Source of the DNA: Physcia stellaris
Taxonomy: Eukaryota > Ascomycota > Lecanoromycetes > Caliciales > Physciaceae
DNA: 64,000 nucleotides
Reading direction: 5' to 3'
Assembly: GCA_018902385.1 (NCBI GenBank)
Contig: JABSSW010000002.1
Coordinates: 930,001-994,000, forward strand
The translations under genes were made by a program, and so were the position numbers. Below the pieces are notes generated by a model. That model did not search any database and was not told the DNA's origin. It saw only the letters and a program-made list of their open reading frames with translations. How positions within the stretch are numbered: position 1 is the first letter of the stretch; the number at the start of each line of letters is the position of its first letter. Positions 1-13,600 of the stretch are shown here, piece after piece.

Positions 1-3000
1 AAATCACGAATGAATCGTTTGTAAAAATTGACGAAATTCACGAAAATTTGCATTTTTTTCAAATTTGTAAAGCGTTTTCAATTGACAATGATTTTTATTT
101 TTTTCGAATTCATGCGAAAATCATTCATCGATAATATAACGTTCAGAAATGTCATTTTCTTTTTGAAAAATTCGTACTTTTCAATATTCATCTAAAATTC
201 GATTTTTTTGAATTTTTTCAACATTTTACGAACGTGAACGATGTGTTTTTTTTTGAATTTGTTGTAAATGAAAATATCATCTAGATAAATTTGACAAAAA
301 TCGTTCAAAAAATTGAACAGCAAATCGTTCATGTAATGTTGTCAATTCGCGAATTCGTTGATCAATTCGAAAAATAATACTCGATATTTGTACGATTTCA
401 TGAAAATAACGAATGTAATGAGTTTTTCATTTTTTTCATTCATTCGAAATTTGTTGAAAATCGATATGATATTCAGTTTGATCAAATATTTGCAATTTTG
501 CATTTTAGTTAAAGTTTTTTCGATCAAAAAAATGAAATATCGATTGCGTTTCGTGATGTGATTAAATCGTCGATAATTCACACACAAACGTAATTGATCA
601 TTTGATTTGATTGCAAATAAAACGAACGAAACGTATGTTGTTTGATTGAATACGATAAAATTTTTTTGAAAATTATTTTTCAAATATTTTTTGAGTTTCT
701 GAAATTTGAATTCGAACAAAGAATATATTCGACTTCGAAACAATGTATTGTTATCGTTTAGAAATTCGATTTTGTGATCGTAAATTCGATGCGACGACAA
801 TTCAATTGTTTTTTGAAAATCGAATATTTTTGACAGATATTTGAAATATTTCGATATTTTTTTCATTATACGTTCAAAAATCGATTTGATTTGTTCGTGT
901 TTCAAAATTTTTTTGATCATGACGACAATTTTCAACGATTCAAAATTTGCACGCAATGTTTTGAATGCGAAATCGATTTGATTGATCGTAATGAAAAAAC
1001 ATTGTATTTTTTGTTTTCGATTTTTGAAATCGACGAATAAACAGAAAAAAATCGCATCAATCATCGCGATATTCATCGAATCGTCTGAGTTCAGTTTCGA
1101 GAATGAAAAAATTTCGAATTGTTGTTTTTTGATTTTTCAACGTTTGTTGCGTTGTTTTTTCAAATTTTTTTTTGACGAATGTCGTTTTCGTAATCGCTGT
1201 GATATCAATTTTTGAGTGATTTGACTCAACGACGAACGATTCGTCATTTTGATCGATTTTCGAATGAATAAAACAATTGAAACATTTTGAATCGAATACG
1301 TTTGATTCGTTTTGTACATAAAACGTTGAAAAACTAGATTGCGAACGAAATAAAATCGTATATCGAAATTTTATTGTAGCAATATGTTTCGCGTTATTTG
1401 TTTTCGATAAAAGAGTATCGCGACGTCAATTAGATACGTTTCATCGACGATTTGAATCAAAAGTTTTCAAACGTCGAATTTGCATTGCTTTGATGAATAT
1501 ATTGTCATGATGATTACATTTGAACGATTTGAAAATCAATTTATCGTAAATCATATTCAAAATAATTTCATGTTTGTTCATTCACGATTTTTTTAGAATT
1601 ATCGAATGATTGTTCAAATCGATGATGAACAAAAAAATTGTCAACTCGAAATGCAAATCAATTGTCAGTTTGAAATAAATGACATGAATTATTGAAAAAA
1701 TTTAACGATCGTCGAATTCGATAATGAATTTCGATTTTAATAAAAATACGAAATTTATGTTCAACATGTTGCATACAAATTGCGCAATTTTTCTATCAAT
1801 GAAAGCATAATCAGTTGCATCAATGTTTATTAAAATTTTTAATTTATGTTTATTATCGTTGAATGACAACGTACAATTGATGATTAAAAATCGTTTGACA
1901 AAGAAATCAAACAATTCGTCATAATGAATAAAGAAAATTTTTAAACATTTATCAATCGCGTTTTTGATGTGAATTATCAGTTTTTCGAATCAAATTCGTT
2001 CGATTCGTTGATCATGTTCATGTAAAACATTTGCATTTTGTGTCAATGACGTTTTTGATGTTTGTGAACGTTCGAACACATTTTTCATACGTGATCGATT
2101 TCATCGCATGTGAAACATTTGTTCGTGACGATCAATTTGTTTGTCATCGAATCATGAATTTTGATTTCAGCGTTGAAATGAAAATGAACGACAAATTTCA
2201 CGAAAAGAATCGAAATAACAAATTTCGTAAAGAACATCGAAATCGAAACGTCAAAAATTGATTTGAATTGAAACAGTTCAGAACGTTGTTAACGTGTCGC
2301 GATTTTTTCTTTTCGAAAATTCGATTGTCGATTGTATATTTGTTGCAAAATGATTCGAATTTTATCGAACGTGATGAATTCACGTGAATATACATTCATC
2401 GTCTTTTTCAAATTTCAGAAAATCTTGTTCATCAATTTTTCGATTTTGATGATTTCGCTATAATCGATTGAATTGTTAAGACGAAAAAAAATGAAATAAA
2501 AAAATTGAAAATTTTGAATATTCATGATCAATGTTCGAAATTGAATACGCATATTGCGTTTGAAATCAAAATTTTCGAAAATGAAATTCAAAAATTTCAA
2601 CATCATATATCAATTTTTGAAATGATTCATTTCGATATCACGTATCGATTGTATGTGATCATCGACATCATTTTCAATTCAATCAATTACAATAGTGATT
2701 GCGATCATGTTCGTGTCGTAATGATCGACGTTGATCGTCATTTTATCATGCATTTTTGTTTTTCAAACACGTCAAATAAATTTCATTTCGTCGATGAATT
2801 TAAAAAAATTTGAATGAATTTTTGAGCGTCGTTTGCTTTTATTGAAAAAGTTAATTACGTTGATTTCGTCGTCGTTGTTTTCATCGTCGTCATCAAAATC
2901 TCGTGTACGATCGCGAGTCGTGATTAGCAAAACGTCATGATTTTTCTTGAAAAAAATGTAATCGTGTTGTTTGATTAAAAATCGATCACGCGTTTGTTCG

Positions 3001-4560
3001 TAATTAGTTTTCAATGTATTCATTTTTTTACGAATTTTATCGAGTTCAACGTTTGTATTGATCAGTTCGTCACGATCGACGTTGACGATATTGTACAGAT
3101 TTTGATATTGAATCAAAACGTTCAAATAATTGTCACGATCAATGCGTAATCGATCAAATTTTTCAAAAAATCGATGATTTTTTGATTGATTCATCATTTC
3201 AATTGATCGATGATGACGATGTTCAGAAAATGAATGATTTCGTTATTTTTCATTTTTATGAATTCGATCGTTGAAACAAATCGACGACGTTTGAATTGTT
3301 CGACGAAATTCTCGTCGAAAAAATTGTCATTGATTTTTTGTAACATACGATTCATATTGAAACGTAGCGTTTTGAGACGTTGTTTCATCGAAATAGAAAA
3401 TTCGAAAAGAATTGTTTCGTGATGATTTCGAGTCATAACTAAAGATGAAAAATTAAAAAATGATAAAAGAAAAAGAATTAATCGAGTCAATTTTTTTTTA
3501 TCGTCGAAGATGTCGTCGTTTGCGTGAAAATTCGATTTGTTATTTCACGATTTTCGTCAAATGTCTCGTCAAAAGAGTTTTTGATCGTTTGTTTGATCAA
3601 CAAAATTTTTCGTCGTTTGTTTCGTCAAAAGAATTTGATCGATTTGAAATTTTATTTTTGAACGTTCGCGTATCATGACGAGCGATAAAATTGAAAATTT
3701 ATTGTAATATCATGAGTCGTGCTTGAATAGACGTATTATTGATTAACTAGACGAAAACAATAAATTTGCAAAAACAAATAGATACAAAATGTTGAAATTG
3801 CAAACAATGTGCGACGTTAAATCTTAAATCACGCTAATTTCAACGTAGAATTAGAACATAGTTCGTTGCTCGATCACATATCATATCAATTATTTATCTG
3901 TCAAATCTATTTGTCAGACATGCTCGTAACAAAAATGAATTCGAATATGAGCACGAAAATTGTCGATGTTCGATAAAAAAATCTAATGCGTTGTCAATAT
4001 TTTGACAAAATGTTGTCAACATTTTAATTTCACTCATTCTTTTGTGACAAAACATTGAAAAGTCGTCGTCATTTGTCATATTCAGACGACAGAATAGTTC
4101 ATCGAAAATCAAAAATGCATAAAATTCGTTAAACTGTCGAGAGCGAAAACAATTAACAAAATATTGTCAATGTATTAACAATATATTGTCGATTGACGAT
4201 AATGAATCATGTTTTTCGAATTTCGATCGATTGAATATATTCTCAATCGATTGAAAATAAATTAACAAAAAAATGTCGCAAATTTTATCAAACAATTTTT
4301 CATATCGTAATATATTGAAAATATATTAAAAATTCATTTGACATAATGAAAGCAAAATTCATTTCAAATTTCAGAAATGATCAACTCGAACAACGCTTTT
4401 TCAATTGTTTGTAACGAACATATTTATACATCATATTAGCAATGTATTTGAAATGCTTTTAGTTTTGAATCATCATTTACTCAAAATCAGATTTCATGAT
4501 AATTCGAGTCTGCAGAATTGTGTGATGATTAAATGAATAAATTTGTGAAAAAAATGAACG
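1..4560 (-). mobile_element. Fossil Ty3/gypsy LTR retroelement in an AT-rich island
   Basis: The stretch is strikingly AT-rich and ends abruptly near 4,560, where normal composition returns. On the minus strand the order is Gag-like (about 3,490 down to 2,200, with a zinc-knuckle-like CF.C pattern near its end), an aspartic-protease-like segment (1,914-1,702, with a D.xATxxFID-like motif), then reverse transcriptase (1,076-342). The RT block is recognisable from the order LRLCVNYRRFN, KNRY-like, KLNIISIFNKFRM and YKYRVLFF, matching gypsy RT motifs. Gag-Pro-RT order fits Ty3/gypsy. The element runs out of the left window edge, so RNase H, integrase and the far LTR are not seen. The 3,700-4,560 part may hold the LTR, but no second copy is available to prove it. 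It is clearly broken, with many disruptions, and looks old or heavily mutated. Confidence 0.85.
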
Positions 4561-5725
4561 TATTCTTAATTTGATGACTGACTCGACGCTAGCGGTTTGC
4601 GACCCGCAGGTCAATCGAGGTCAAATGAGATCAGCCGAGGTTATTCGCTGAGGTCATCTGATCTGCACGCTCCTCGGGAACTAAATTACGCCACGCAATC
4701 CAGCCCGTGAGACTGGCCATAGCGTAGGCCCCGAGAAGAGCGCCCAGACATTCTTCCGGCACTAAAGAAAATGCCTCGATCGCTTAGGAACCTAAGGGGG
4801 CATCATGGGGCCCGCCAAAGTGCTACTCGCCTATCCAGTTGCTCGCCTTGTTCTTCGCCTGTTTCCCTGCACCTCGCAGGAAACCTCTAATCCCAAAGGC
4901 CCTAAAAGCAAATCCTTAATCGTTCCTAGAAGCTCGTCTCCACACGTCTGGACTTTCTATGCCAAGATGCCCTGATGCAGCATCCAGCAGATGCTAGCCT
5001 ATCGCATTCAAGGATAAAACTTGGCCCCGAACATGGCTTCAGCACAGCCCCCAAATATCTTTCGGTCTTGGTGTAACGTCAGACCTGATGAGTGGAAGAC
5101 TGAAGATTGTGTGTCTATCAATTGCTCTGCTGCGCCCAATTCGAACCGGGGATACATACACTGCCTTGCTGCACCTTTTATTGAGCCTGTTACCCTTCTC
5201 GAACCAGAGCGATCCGAGATGCATCAACAAGACATATGGTTCGCCTTGGATATGACGTTCTTCGAACCAGCCTCCAGTGGGACCCATGTCTTTATTCACC
5301 CTTGACACTCCATGGATTAGGGCAACTAGAGATAAGAGTGGACCAAGACTGTTCTACGAGACTGTAAAGTTTGGCCCCTCTTGTCAATACTTGTAGCAGA
5401 CCAAGTTAGCACGAGTTCCACCGGGCAGATCAACCGATTACAAGGGATATCCACATGGTGTTGTGCGACACCCCCGCAACCTCTCATTGGGCCATTGGCC
5501 TCGTGCTGTTAGGCTGCATTTTGCCGAATCCCTTTTCTTTTTCTCGTGGCAATCCGTGACGAGCAAGGTCTATTCCTTGTAGTCACCAATTTAGAACGAG
5601 GTATGAGAAGTGATCTGCTTTAATGGAATAGCAGTATTAGTATTTTTTCTCTTCAGTTTACTCTGGCAAAGAGCTCTGTTTTTGAAACGATCATTTCTGT
5701 CCATGCTCGTTGCACGTATCGCAAG
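4561..5725. other. Intergenic stretch, no supported gene
   Basis: Composition is normal here. Short open frames exist on both strands at 5,021-5,308 but overlap one another and match nothing I recognise. Three copies of a GGTTCGA-like word on the minus strand, near 5,140, 5,198 and 5,262, recall tRNA T-loops but do not fold (see rejected items). The 3' part should hold the promoter of the following surface-protein gene. Confidence 0.5.
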
Positions 5726-8700
5726 ATGCCCTTACCATCTTCTGTTTTTCTAGTCATGCTGGGTTTTGGAAGCATTCCTATGAGTTTTACCCATTGGGCC
5801 CCGCGAACACTTCGACCAAATCTGTTAGGACCAACACCGTCGCTAGTAAGCCGTGGGACGGGACAGACCATACCAGCTTGGACTTCTGGGGTGGACTATC
5901 ATAATTCGTCGAGCCGGTACTCTTCTGGCACTGGTAGCCTGCCGAATGCATTAACACCGACCAACTATTCCTCAAAAGAGCAGCAGTATGCATCCGACAC
6001 ACTCTCTACACCTTATTCCCGCTACGAGGAGGTCTGTGGCACTCGAACTCGAAACATGTGGGGGAGGAGAAAAGTGCTTTCTTTAACTTCCCGGATTTCT
6101 GTTTGCTCTGGGATGATACCTGTTCTGGTAATTATTCTAACGCTAAGGGTATGTACAAGGCAAAAGATGATTTCCTCTTTTGCGGGGCTTTCTTACTCAA
6201 ACGTCATGTATCTGCGTTCATTATCAAATATTCGTGATATAGGCCGCAATTGCCAGTACACCTGCGCTAATTCAAGGCCTCTGTAGCGGAATATGGAAAA
6301 TATGGATGGTTCGTGCGACTGGATGTCTGTTTTGGAGATCCTTCATGCCAATGTATGCTCAATGGCAAGACAATACCGGAAGCATCAGCATCGGCATACG
6401 CAGATATGTTGAGCTACGCACGATCCCCGGCTTGCGCGGCTGCTTTTGGGAACTATTCCGGATCTTGCTGCGGGCTCCAAGAATGTTTTTTTGACCCGAC
6501 GTATGTCGAGGTTTACTACTGGCCCGCAGAAGATGCTGATACTTCCTGCCTGAGTGTCATTGGCGACAGTGTCAAACCTTGGGATTACGGAGCGACACTC
6601 ACCACCACCACAGAAGTAGGTGATTGGCACGGTCGTCCTGGGAATTGGAATCCCGTTGGGACCTACTGGGGCTGTACTAGCGGCTTACAGGTTATTACGA
6701 CGGCGGTGATGACGAGTGTCAATGGCTTCACTTTCAAGTCTTCGGTGTATAATCCGTGGGGACAAGATAATCCATGTGTCACTACCTCTTCTACAAGTGA
6801 AACACCGGTCTTCAACAGCAGTGGTGTTTCAGAGTACAAAATGCGAGCACGCTCTTTGGTAAAGCCTGTAGATCCAGCTGGGAATATCACTGTTCCTGTC
6901 AACAAGGTCACTCTGGATGGGTACACATTGTAAGATGATCTGATCCGTCGGATTTCTTAGATTTTACATCTGACCAGATATCCGTAGTACTTCCCCCTCG
7001 GTATATGTCAATTTTATTGGATTACAAGCTAAAGACGACTGCGGGCCCCTCCGTACAGCGAGCTCTATGTATACGACGATGATTGCCTTCGATGCCGACG
7101 AACTCTCTACCGTTGTAGGGGGTGGTAATATCTATTTTCAGATGCAAAAACTCGCGCCATTCAACGTTGCAGACCTTCCATGTCCTCCCCAGAGCATCAT
7201 GGTCTGCACCCCAATGCCATTCAAGCATAGCAACTGGGCTAATAATCAAAAGGAAACCAACTGGTACAAACCCGCTCCCGGAGAGCCTTATATTCCCCGC
7301 CTTGCATTTCCTTCAAGGCTTAAGACCATTGATCCTTTATGGGCTTCTTGTGAGCCGGGTCTCTTTTTCACGGCCTACGACCCTCCAAGGACACTAGTTC
7401 CCGTTTCGGCTGTGAGCCCAGACACCACTGTGGCACACCCAGGTTCCACGTCCAGTCCTTATCCCGATGGCAATGATCCAATAGCAAACCCGACAGCAGC
7501 CCCAGAATCGACTCCCGAGCTATCCCAGCCAAAGCAGACAGCAACACGTGTGACTAATCCTGGTGATAGTAATAGCCATTCTAGCCTTCCGAAACCAATA
7601 GCCACACAAGGGAGCTCATCTAACGATGGGTCTGGCAGTAATGCTGACCCCGTAGACGTTCCTAATGATGCGGAGGGTACTAGGCCAACTTTAGATGGAG
7701 GTGACCCTGGGAACGGTATAGATCACGGTGGTCCATCGCACACGGTACCAGTGGATGCTAGCAACCGATCTCCTACATTTATCACCTCACTCGCTGGACA
7801 CGCGGCCACCCTTCTGCCCCCCATAGTCGCAATTGGTAGTACAACGCTGACACATGGTGCACTACCAATCACAATATCTGGAACAGCGATCTCGTTTGGA
7901 TCAGCGGCTTTAGTCGTAGGGTCCAAAACCTTGCCTTTACCTCAGTCCCAGCAAGTCGTCACCAGTGTAGCCGGTCATGGGGTAACTTTTGTCCCAAATG
8001 CTGTTGCAATTGGAGGTACTACCCTTACGCCAGGTGGAGCTCCAGTGACTCTCTCTGGAATAACCATCTCGCTGGAATCCTCAGCTATAGTTGTTGCACC
8101 GATGTCTCTGCCGTTGACTCACGTTGGACAGGTCATTTCCAATTTCGCAGGCAGCCCAGCTACAATACTGCCAGCCAATGCGGTCGCGATTGCAGGCACT
8201 TCGCTAAGACCCGGTGATCCACCACTTACTATCTCTGGTATGGTGTTGTCCATCAGCTCAACGTTCCTGATGATGGGCGCTCAAGCAATCCCGTTTGCAC
8301 AGTTACCGTCTGTGACCACTCCTGCTGGACGCGCCACTATAACAGCCATTGCAGGGGATGGCCAAAGTGATGGCATCACGGTACCTTCAAACTTCGTCGG
8401 TGGGACGTTAATATCTCTACTTCCCAACGGTGATCTCGTCATCGGTGCTACGACTCTAAGCCGTGGAGGCCCAGCAGCTACTCTGGACGGGACGCAAATA
8501 TCCATAGCACCTGATGGTAATCTCGTCATCGACAGTACCACCATTCGACCAGGCGAGGCTGGAATGACCCTGGAAGGCTCACCGATCTCCGTAGCTACTG
8601 ATGGTAGTCTAATTATCGATGACACCACCCTGATACCTGGAGGCGCAGCTGTAAACTTCGGCGAAACCCCGATATCCTTCGCGGCTGATGGTATTGTCGT

Positions 8701-9595
8701 TATTAGTGGTAAAACTCTGCGACCCGGTGATGCCGCTGTGACTATACACGGAACACAGTTCTCCGTAGCTGCTGATGGCGGTCTAGTGTTTGACGGCACT
8801 ACTCTCGAGCCCAAGACTGCAAATTCTGCCACGTACTTAGGGATAGGGGCAATGACGGCTTTTCGTGCGGCTGGGGAAGACTTGGTTCTTGATGGCACCA
8901 CTTTGAGCCCTGGTGGCGCTGGTTTAAATATGGGTGGACTGTCGGTTTCTGTAGCTCCTGACGGTGAACTAGTCATTGACGGTACTACTCTGAGGCCCGG
9001 AGGTACTGCTTTGACTATCGCTGGAGTACCGATTTCGATGGCGCCTGACGGTGAGCTGGTCGTTGACGGTACTACTCTGAGGCCTGCAGACGCTGGTATC
9101 ACCATTGGCGCAAATGCAATATTCATCGCCGCAAATGGTCATCTAGTCATCGATGGCACTACGCTTCAACCTCCAAGCCCAGGAGCATCAACCTTAACGT
9201 CCAACGAAGACCTTCTCTTTGATGGAAGTACTCTGAGACCTGGAGGTGTTGGTGTGACTGTTAGCGGGACGCCAGTATCTGTTGCACCTGGTGGCGAGCT
9301 GGTCGTCAATGGAACTACGTTAAAGCCTGGAGACGGTTTCGCTATTGGAGGGACTACGCTAGCCATTATGACCGATGGTCAGATACTCGTTGTTAATCCC
9401 ACGGGCGCGGCTGGTGGTCTTGGTTCCCTCATTATGGGAGGGTTTGGAGCTGGGCCCACCGGATCTTCCCTTGCTAGCACTTCGCCTTCCGCTGGCCTGG
9501 TTGTGTTTGAGGGTTCGGTGACAAGACTTACGCCCACCTGGAATCACAAGGCTGTTGTACTAGTAGCGATTCTGGTAACGATGCTACTGAGCTAG
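5726..9595 (+). CDS. Large secreted, GPI-anchored-like surface protein with internal repeats
   Basis: The well-supported 3' exons are 6,277-6,929 and 6,988-9,595. They are joined through a 58-bp intron (GTAAGA..GTAG), and a further 69-bp intron (6,208-6,276, GTATCT..CAAG, branch GCTAAT) links an upstream exon ending at 6,207. The Cys-rich N-terminal domain includes C.CML, SCCGLQECFF and VYYWP, a pattern of fungal extracellular proteins. It is followed by a Ser/Thr/Pro-rich linker, about 500 residues of Gly/Thr-rich repeats, and a short hydrophobic C-terminus (AVVLVAILVTMLLS) that looks like a GPI-attachment signal. A signal-peptide-like start (MPLPSSVFLVMLGFGS) lies at 5,726. Between 5,726 and about 6,050 the coding signal changes frame more than once without clean splice sites, so the 5' end is unresolved: extra introns, indels or sequence errors. 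The likely site of action is the cell wall or surface, possibly adhesion. Function is inferred from architecture only. Confidence 0.72.
7770..8300 (+). repeat. Three long (about 56-residue) coding repeats
   Basis: Within the surface-protein gene, three tandem units of about 56 codons each start with a phrase like SLAGHAATLLP, SVAGHGVTFVP or NFAGSPATILP. Each passes through VAIGGTTLTPGG, then an ISG..IS phrase and a PLP or PFA end. They are diverged copies with the same hydrophobic and Gly pattern. Confidence 0.75.
8395..9390 (+). repeat. About ten short (about 31-residue) coding repeats
   Basis: The second repeat tier of the same gene has units of about 31 codons built around APDGELVIDGTTLRPGG followed by a variable TI.G.PIS phrase. 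Nucleotide-level similarity is high between some neighbours (for example 8,950-9,080), which suggests recent expansion. The GTTL core is shared with the longer upstream repeats, so the short unit probably arose from part of the long one. Confidence 0.8.
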
Positions 9596-10601
9596 GTTTT
9601 CTGGGCTGGATTTTGAGGACGGATCGTTCAACGAGAGCAGATGCAACCGGGAGACCCTATTGCCGCGGAACTCTTTATGCCAAAGGGATTCGATCTTGGT
9701 ACAATTCTCATGTGGACCAGGGGATTTGTGACGTTCAGACACGAGAACCTGACGTTGACGAACCTATTAAAATTACTAAATTCGAAAATGATGATATGGG
9801 GATGGCACTGCGGAGTTCGCGCCTAAAGGTTCCCAACAGGGAGCCGCTCTAGGGGGTGCTTCCGGGCCCGGCTCCCACTGGTTCTTTGCTAGTCGGCTGG
9901 CTGAACCAGGGTGAAATCATAGAAGGCGGCTGAGTTTTGAAGAGTCAGCCGACTCAGCCCCTAGATGTTACACCTTTAGAGACATTCTCGTCCAGGTCAT
10001 TCGACTGCTTTGACGCTATCGATAACTTTGCTTTGGTAGCCAACGCCAATTGACGCAATTCTTCCGCTTCAGCCATGCTACAAAAACACATATCGGTCGG
10101 GCAGGTCCTCTTGCGATCATTACCCGAGACAGCCTGGCCCAGACGATCTCAACATCCACTCACAGCTCAAGATCAAGCTTTTAGTAGGGTTAGTATGGGG
10201 TGAATTCGCAAATCATTGGCTAGCGGTCCGAACAAAAAGCACGGCCGCTGCACCTTTGCGGCTCGGTACCATGAAGGGGCCCAGAACCAATAAGCCAGCT
10301 TTGGCGCACACCACAGGTCAGCGCTTAGTTCGCCTGGGCAATGCTCTAAATCAAGAGACATTGGATTCATTAAACATCCACAATATTTCTACCATTGATT
10401 GACAGATATGACGGAGCCTTTTTGCTTCTCCCCTTGAGATGCTAGCGTACGCGAGCACTTTCGCTAGCATAAGTAAGGGATCTACGGAGCTCAATATGCA
10501 TTATGGGAACAGAGTTGGACAAGGTGGGATCGGCTTTCATTCTCTTCACTACCAAGCTCACAAGAGCTGTGAACATTCCTCTAACCTTCGCTCTCGAATG
10601 T
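9596..10601. other. Intergenic stretch, no supported gene
   Basis: No convincing coding frame is visible. The last 150 bp probably hold the first exon and intron of the downstream STAND gene. A CTAAC branch-like site (about 10,580) precedes an ATGTAG acceptor at about 10,601. The matching donor and start codon could not be fixed; an ATG at 10,503 is one candidate. Confidence 0.5.
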
Positions 10602-13600
10602 AGGCTACTCCAATTCGACCTCCACCTTCCCCAGCAAACACAAGAAGCAAGACCTCAGGAGGGAATGGCTTCCTCGAGAGCCGGTGGTCGGGCTTCCGCC
10701 TAAACCGTCGTTCAAACGGAGGCGATTCAAGTGACGATGTACGGGGGCCACTCGGGTTCAATCTGCTCCATGAGCCATCCGAACCATTGATAGACTTTGT
10801 GTTCGTTCACGGCTTACGCGGCGGGAGTCGCAAAACATGGAGCAAGACAAACAACTTGGCCCACTATTGGCCAAACGAATGGCTACCTATCGACTCTAAG
10901 TTCAAGAATGTACGCATACACAGCTTTGGTTACAATTCAGATTGGGGCGAGAAAGCTAGCAGTGTCCTTACAATCCATGACTTCGGTCAAGCTTTGCTTG
11001 GAGGCATGTTCACTTCTCCACATTTGAACGCTCAAGAATGCAATACTCCACTGGTCATGATTGGACATAGCATGGGTGGGGTTGTGATTAAAAAAGCATT
11101 CCTCCTCGCGAAGCAAGACCCGCAGTTCAACGCTCTTGCTCGCCGGTTTCATAGCATATTTTTCTTGCCACACCGCACAGAGGCGCTGATAGTGCGCAAC
11201 TGCTTCGCAACATGATCAAGCTATCTATCTTTTATAACGAAAAGGCATACATTTCGGATCTGATACCTAATTCTGGCGCGATTCAAGTCATCAATGACGA
11301 ATTCCGGCATGCTTATCAGGGTTTACACCTTTGGTCCTTTTTCGAGACTCTGTCGACAAGTCTTGGATTGATTGTAGAGAAAGATTCAGCTATTATCGGA
11401 CTACCTGGAGAACTTATTCAGCCTCTAAACGCAGATCATCGTCATGTCTGCAAGTTCGACGACCCGTTTGATGATAATTATCGAACCTTACGAAATTCAC
11501 TTGCCTCTACTATAGATAGCATCGAGATAAGCCACCTTTCTGCCAGGATTGAGGAAGAAAGGTCGCAAATGCGGCGCCTTGCTCAATACCTGGGTGGTGC
11601 AGAAAGACCTGATGCAGATCTTTCCGCAATCCTGGAAAAAAAGGTCCCAGGATCTTGCGGTTGGATCAATGGGAAGGCGTCTTTCCAAGATTGGGAGGAT
11701 GGATATGGTGATGCACCGAAGTACTACTGGCTTTGTGGGGAGCCTGCCACAGGCAAATCAACTGTTGCGGCCCACGTCATCGACTATCTAGAACACCGCA
11801 ACGAGCAATGTTCGTTCTTTTTCTTCAAGTATGGCGATTCTACAAGATCAACAGTTGCGTCTATGCTGCTCTCACTAGCTTGGCAGATGGCATCAGTAAG
11901 CGGTGCTGTGCGGCAAGTGCTAACGGCGATGTGTAAAGATGAAGAGCCTCTCGATAAAGCCGACGAGCGATCCATCTGGTTGAAGGTGTTTATGAACGGC
12001 ATTTTTAATGTCAAGGTCAAAAGGACACAATACTGGATCATTGATGCACTGGACGAGTGTACTAATCATAATGTGCTATTCCCGCTGCTGGCGAGAATCC
12101 CCCAGCAGTATCTCCTGCGTGCCTTTCTCGTAAGTCGCCCATCTAGTATAATGGAGAAATCTCTTGTTCAAGAGCGCATATCCGCAACAATCGATCACAA
12201 TGAACGCAAAAACTCTCTTCTGGATATCAAGATATTATTAGATGCCAGGTCCCAGTATCTCCCGATGGCTTCGGAGGCAGCTCGAACCAATTTGGTCGAT
12301 CGACTTCTGGAGAAATCGAATGGGAATTTCCTATGGATAGCTCTGACCCTCAGAGAGCTGGAAGAAACCAATAGTGAAGAACAGGTCATGAATACTCTTC
12401 AGTCGGTCCCTGTAGAATTGGATGAGGTGTATCATAGGATATTGGTGAACATACATGCCGTTCGAAGGAACGTTCAATTAGCGAAAGCTATTCTCCACTG
12501 GGTGGTGTGTGCTGCGAGGCCGTTATCGGTATCGGAATTACAAGAAGCCATCAAGCTGGACATACGAGAAACGCCCTTTAACCTTGAAAAAGACGCCGGA
12601 ACAATATGTGGGCACCTGGTGTATGTTGATAGTAATCAGAGAGTTCAAACAGCGCACCAGACAGTCAAAGTATACTTAGTCCGGGATGGGCTGCAGTCGG
12701 AATTTGCAATAATACGGCCACAAGGACACGCGAGGTTAGCAGAAGTTTGTCTCAATTACCTTTGCGGAGACGATATGAGAGTCCCTCGAAATCGTCGAGG
12801 TACTGCTGCACATCGAAACACAGATAGATCGGTCTTCTCACAATATTCAATCATGCACTTCTCCGATCATGTTGCGAGATCTTCCTCGTCCGTCGATGCG
12901 CCACTCATTGCACTAGATTCATTTCTACGGGGAAACGTTCTGTCTTGGATCGAAACAATTGCTACAGCCCAAGAACTGAGTCCTCTGGCGCAGACAGCGA
13001 AGAACTTCAAAATATATCTCGAAGGACGCGCCAAATACAGTTCACCTCTTAGTCAGGAAGTGAGCAACGTCTCTGCCTGGGCTAGTGACCTGATTTATAT
13101 CGTCACCAGATTTGGTAAGCCCTTACTGAGTTCTCCGTCCTGCATTCAGTTTTTGTTACCCTCGGTTTGCCCCCCAAAGTCAATAATATACAGGACTTTC
13201 AAAGACTATCCGCGAAGCTTACAACTCGTTGGTCTCTCACAGACGGACTGGGACGATCAGCTTAGCTGTATCGTTTTTCCTAAAAACCAAGCTTACTGCG
13301 TCGCTTGTTGTGCGTCCCGATTTGCGGTTGGATTGTCTGACGGATCACTGAGGATCTACAACGAAAGCACATGCCAGGAAGTGCTTGAGCTTCTCAACGG
13401 CGAGAGCGTCCGGCACGTGGCCCTCACGAACACTGGGTCACATGCGGCTGCTGGAAGCCGGAAGAACATCAGGTTGTGGGATCTTGTAACAGGCTTGCTC
13501 TTGTGGACTTTTAAGGCCCCAGATATCTTCCTCTCTATGGGGTTCAGTGTCGATGGGACTAGTGTAATAATAACGACACGGGCTGAGTCAGTGATCTCGT

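Noticed and set aside
3700-4560. LTR of the gypsy fossil
   Set aside because: The position fits, but with the other end outside the window no repeat pair can be shown.
5130-5275. Three GGTTCGA words on the minus strand, spaced about 60 bp, resembling tRNA T-loops
   Set aside because: The flanking bases do not form a five-pair T stem, and no acceptor, D or anticodon arms could be drawn.
8281-9126. 281-codon open frame on the minus strand
   Set aside because: It is antisense to the repeat region of the surface-protein gene; its own repeats mirror the coding repeats.
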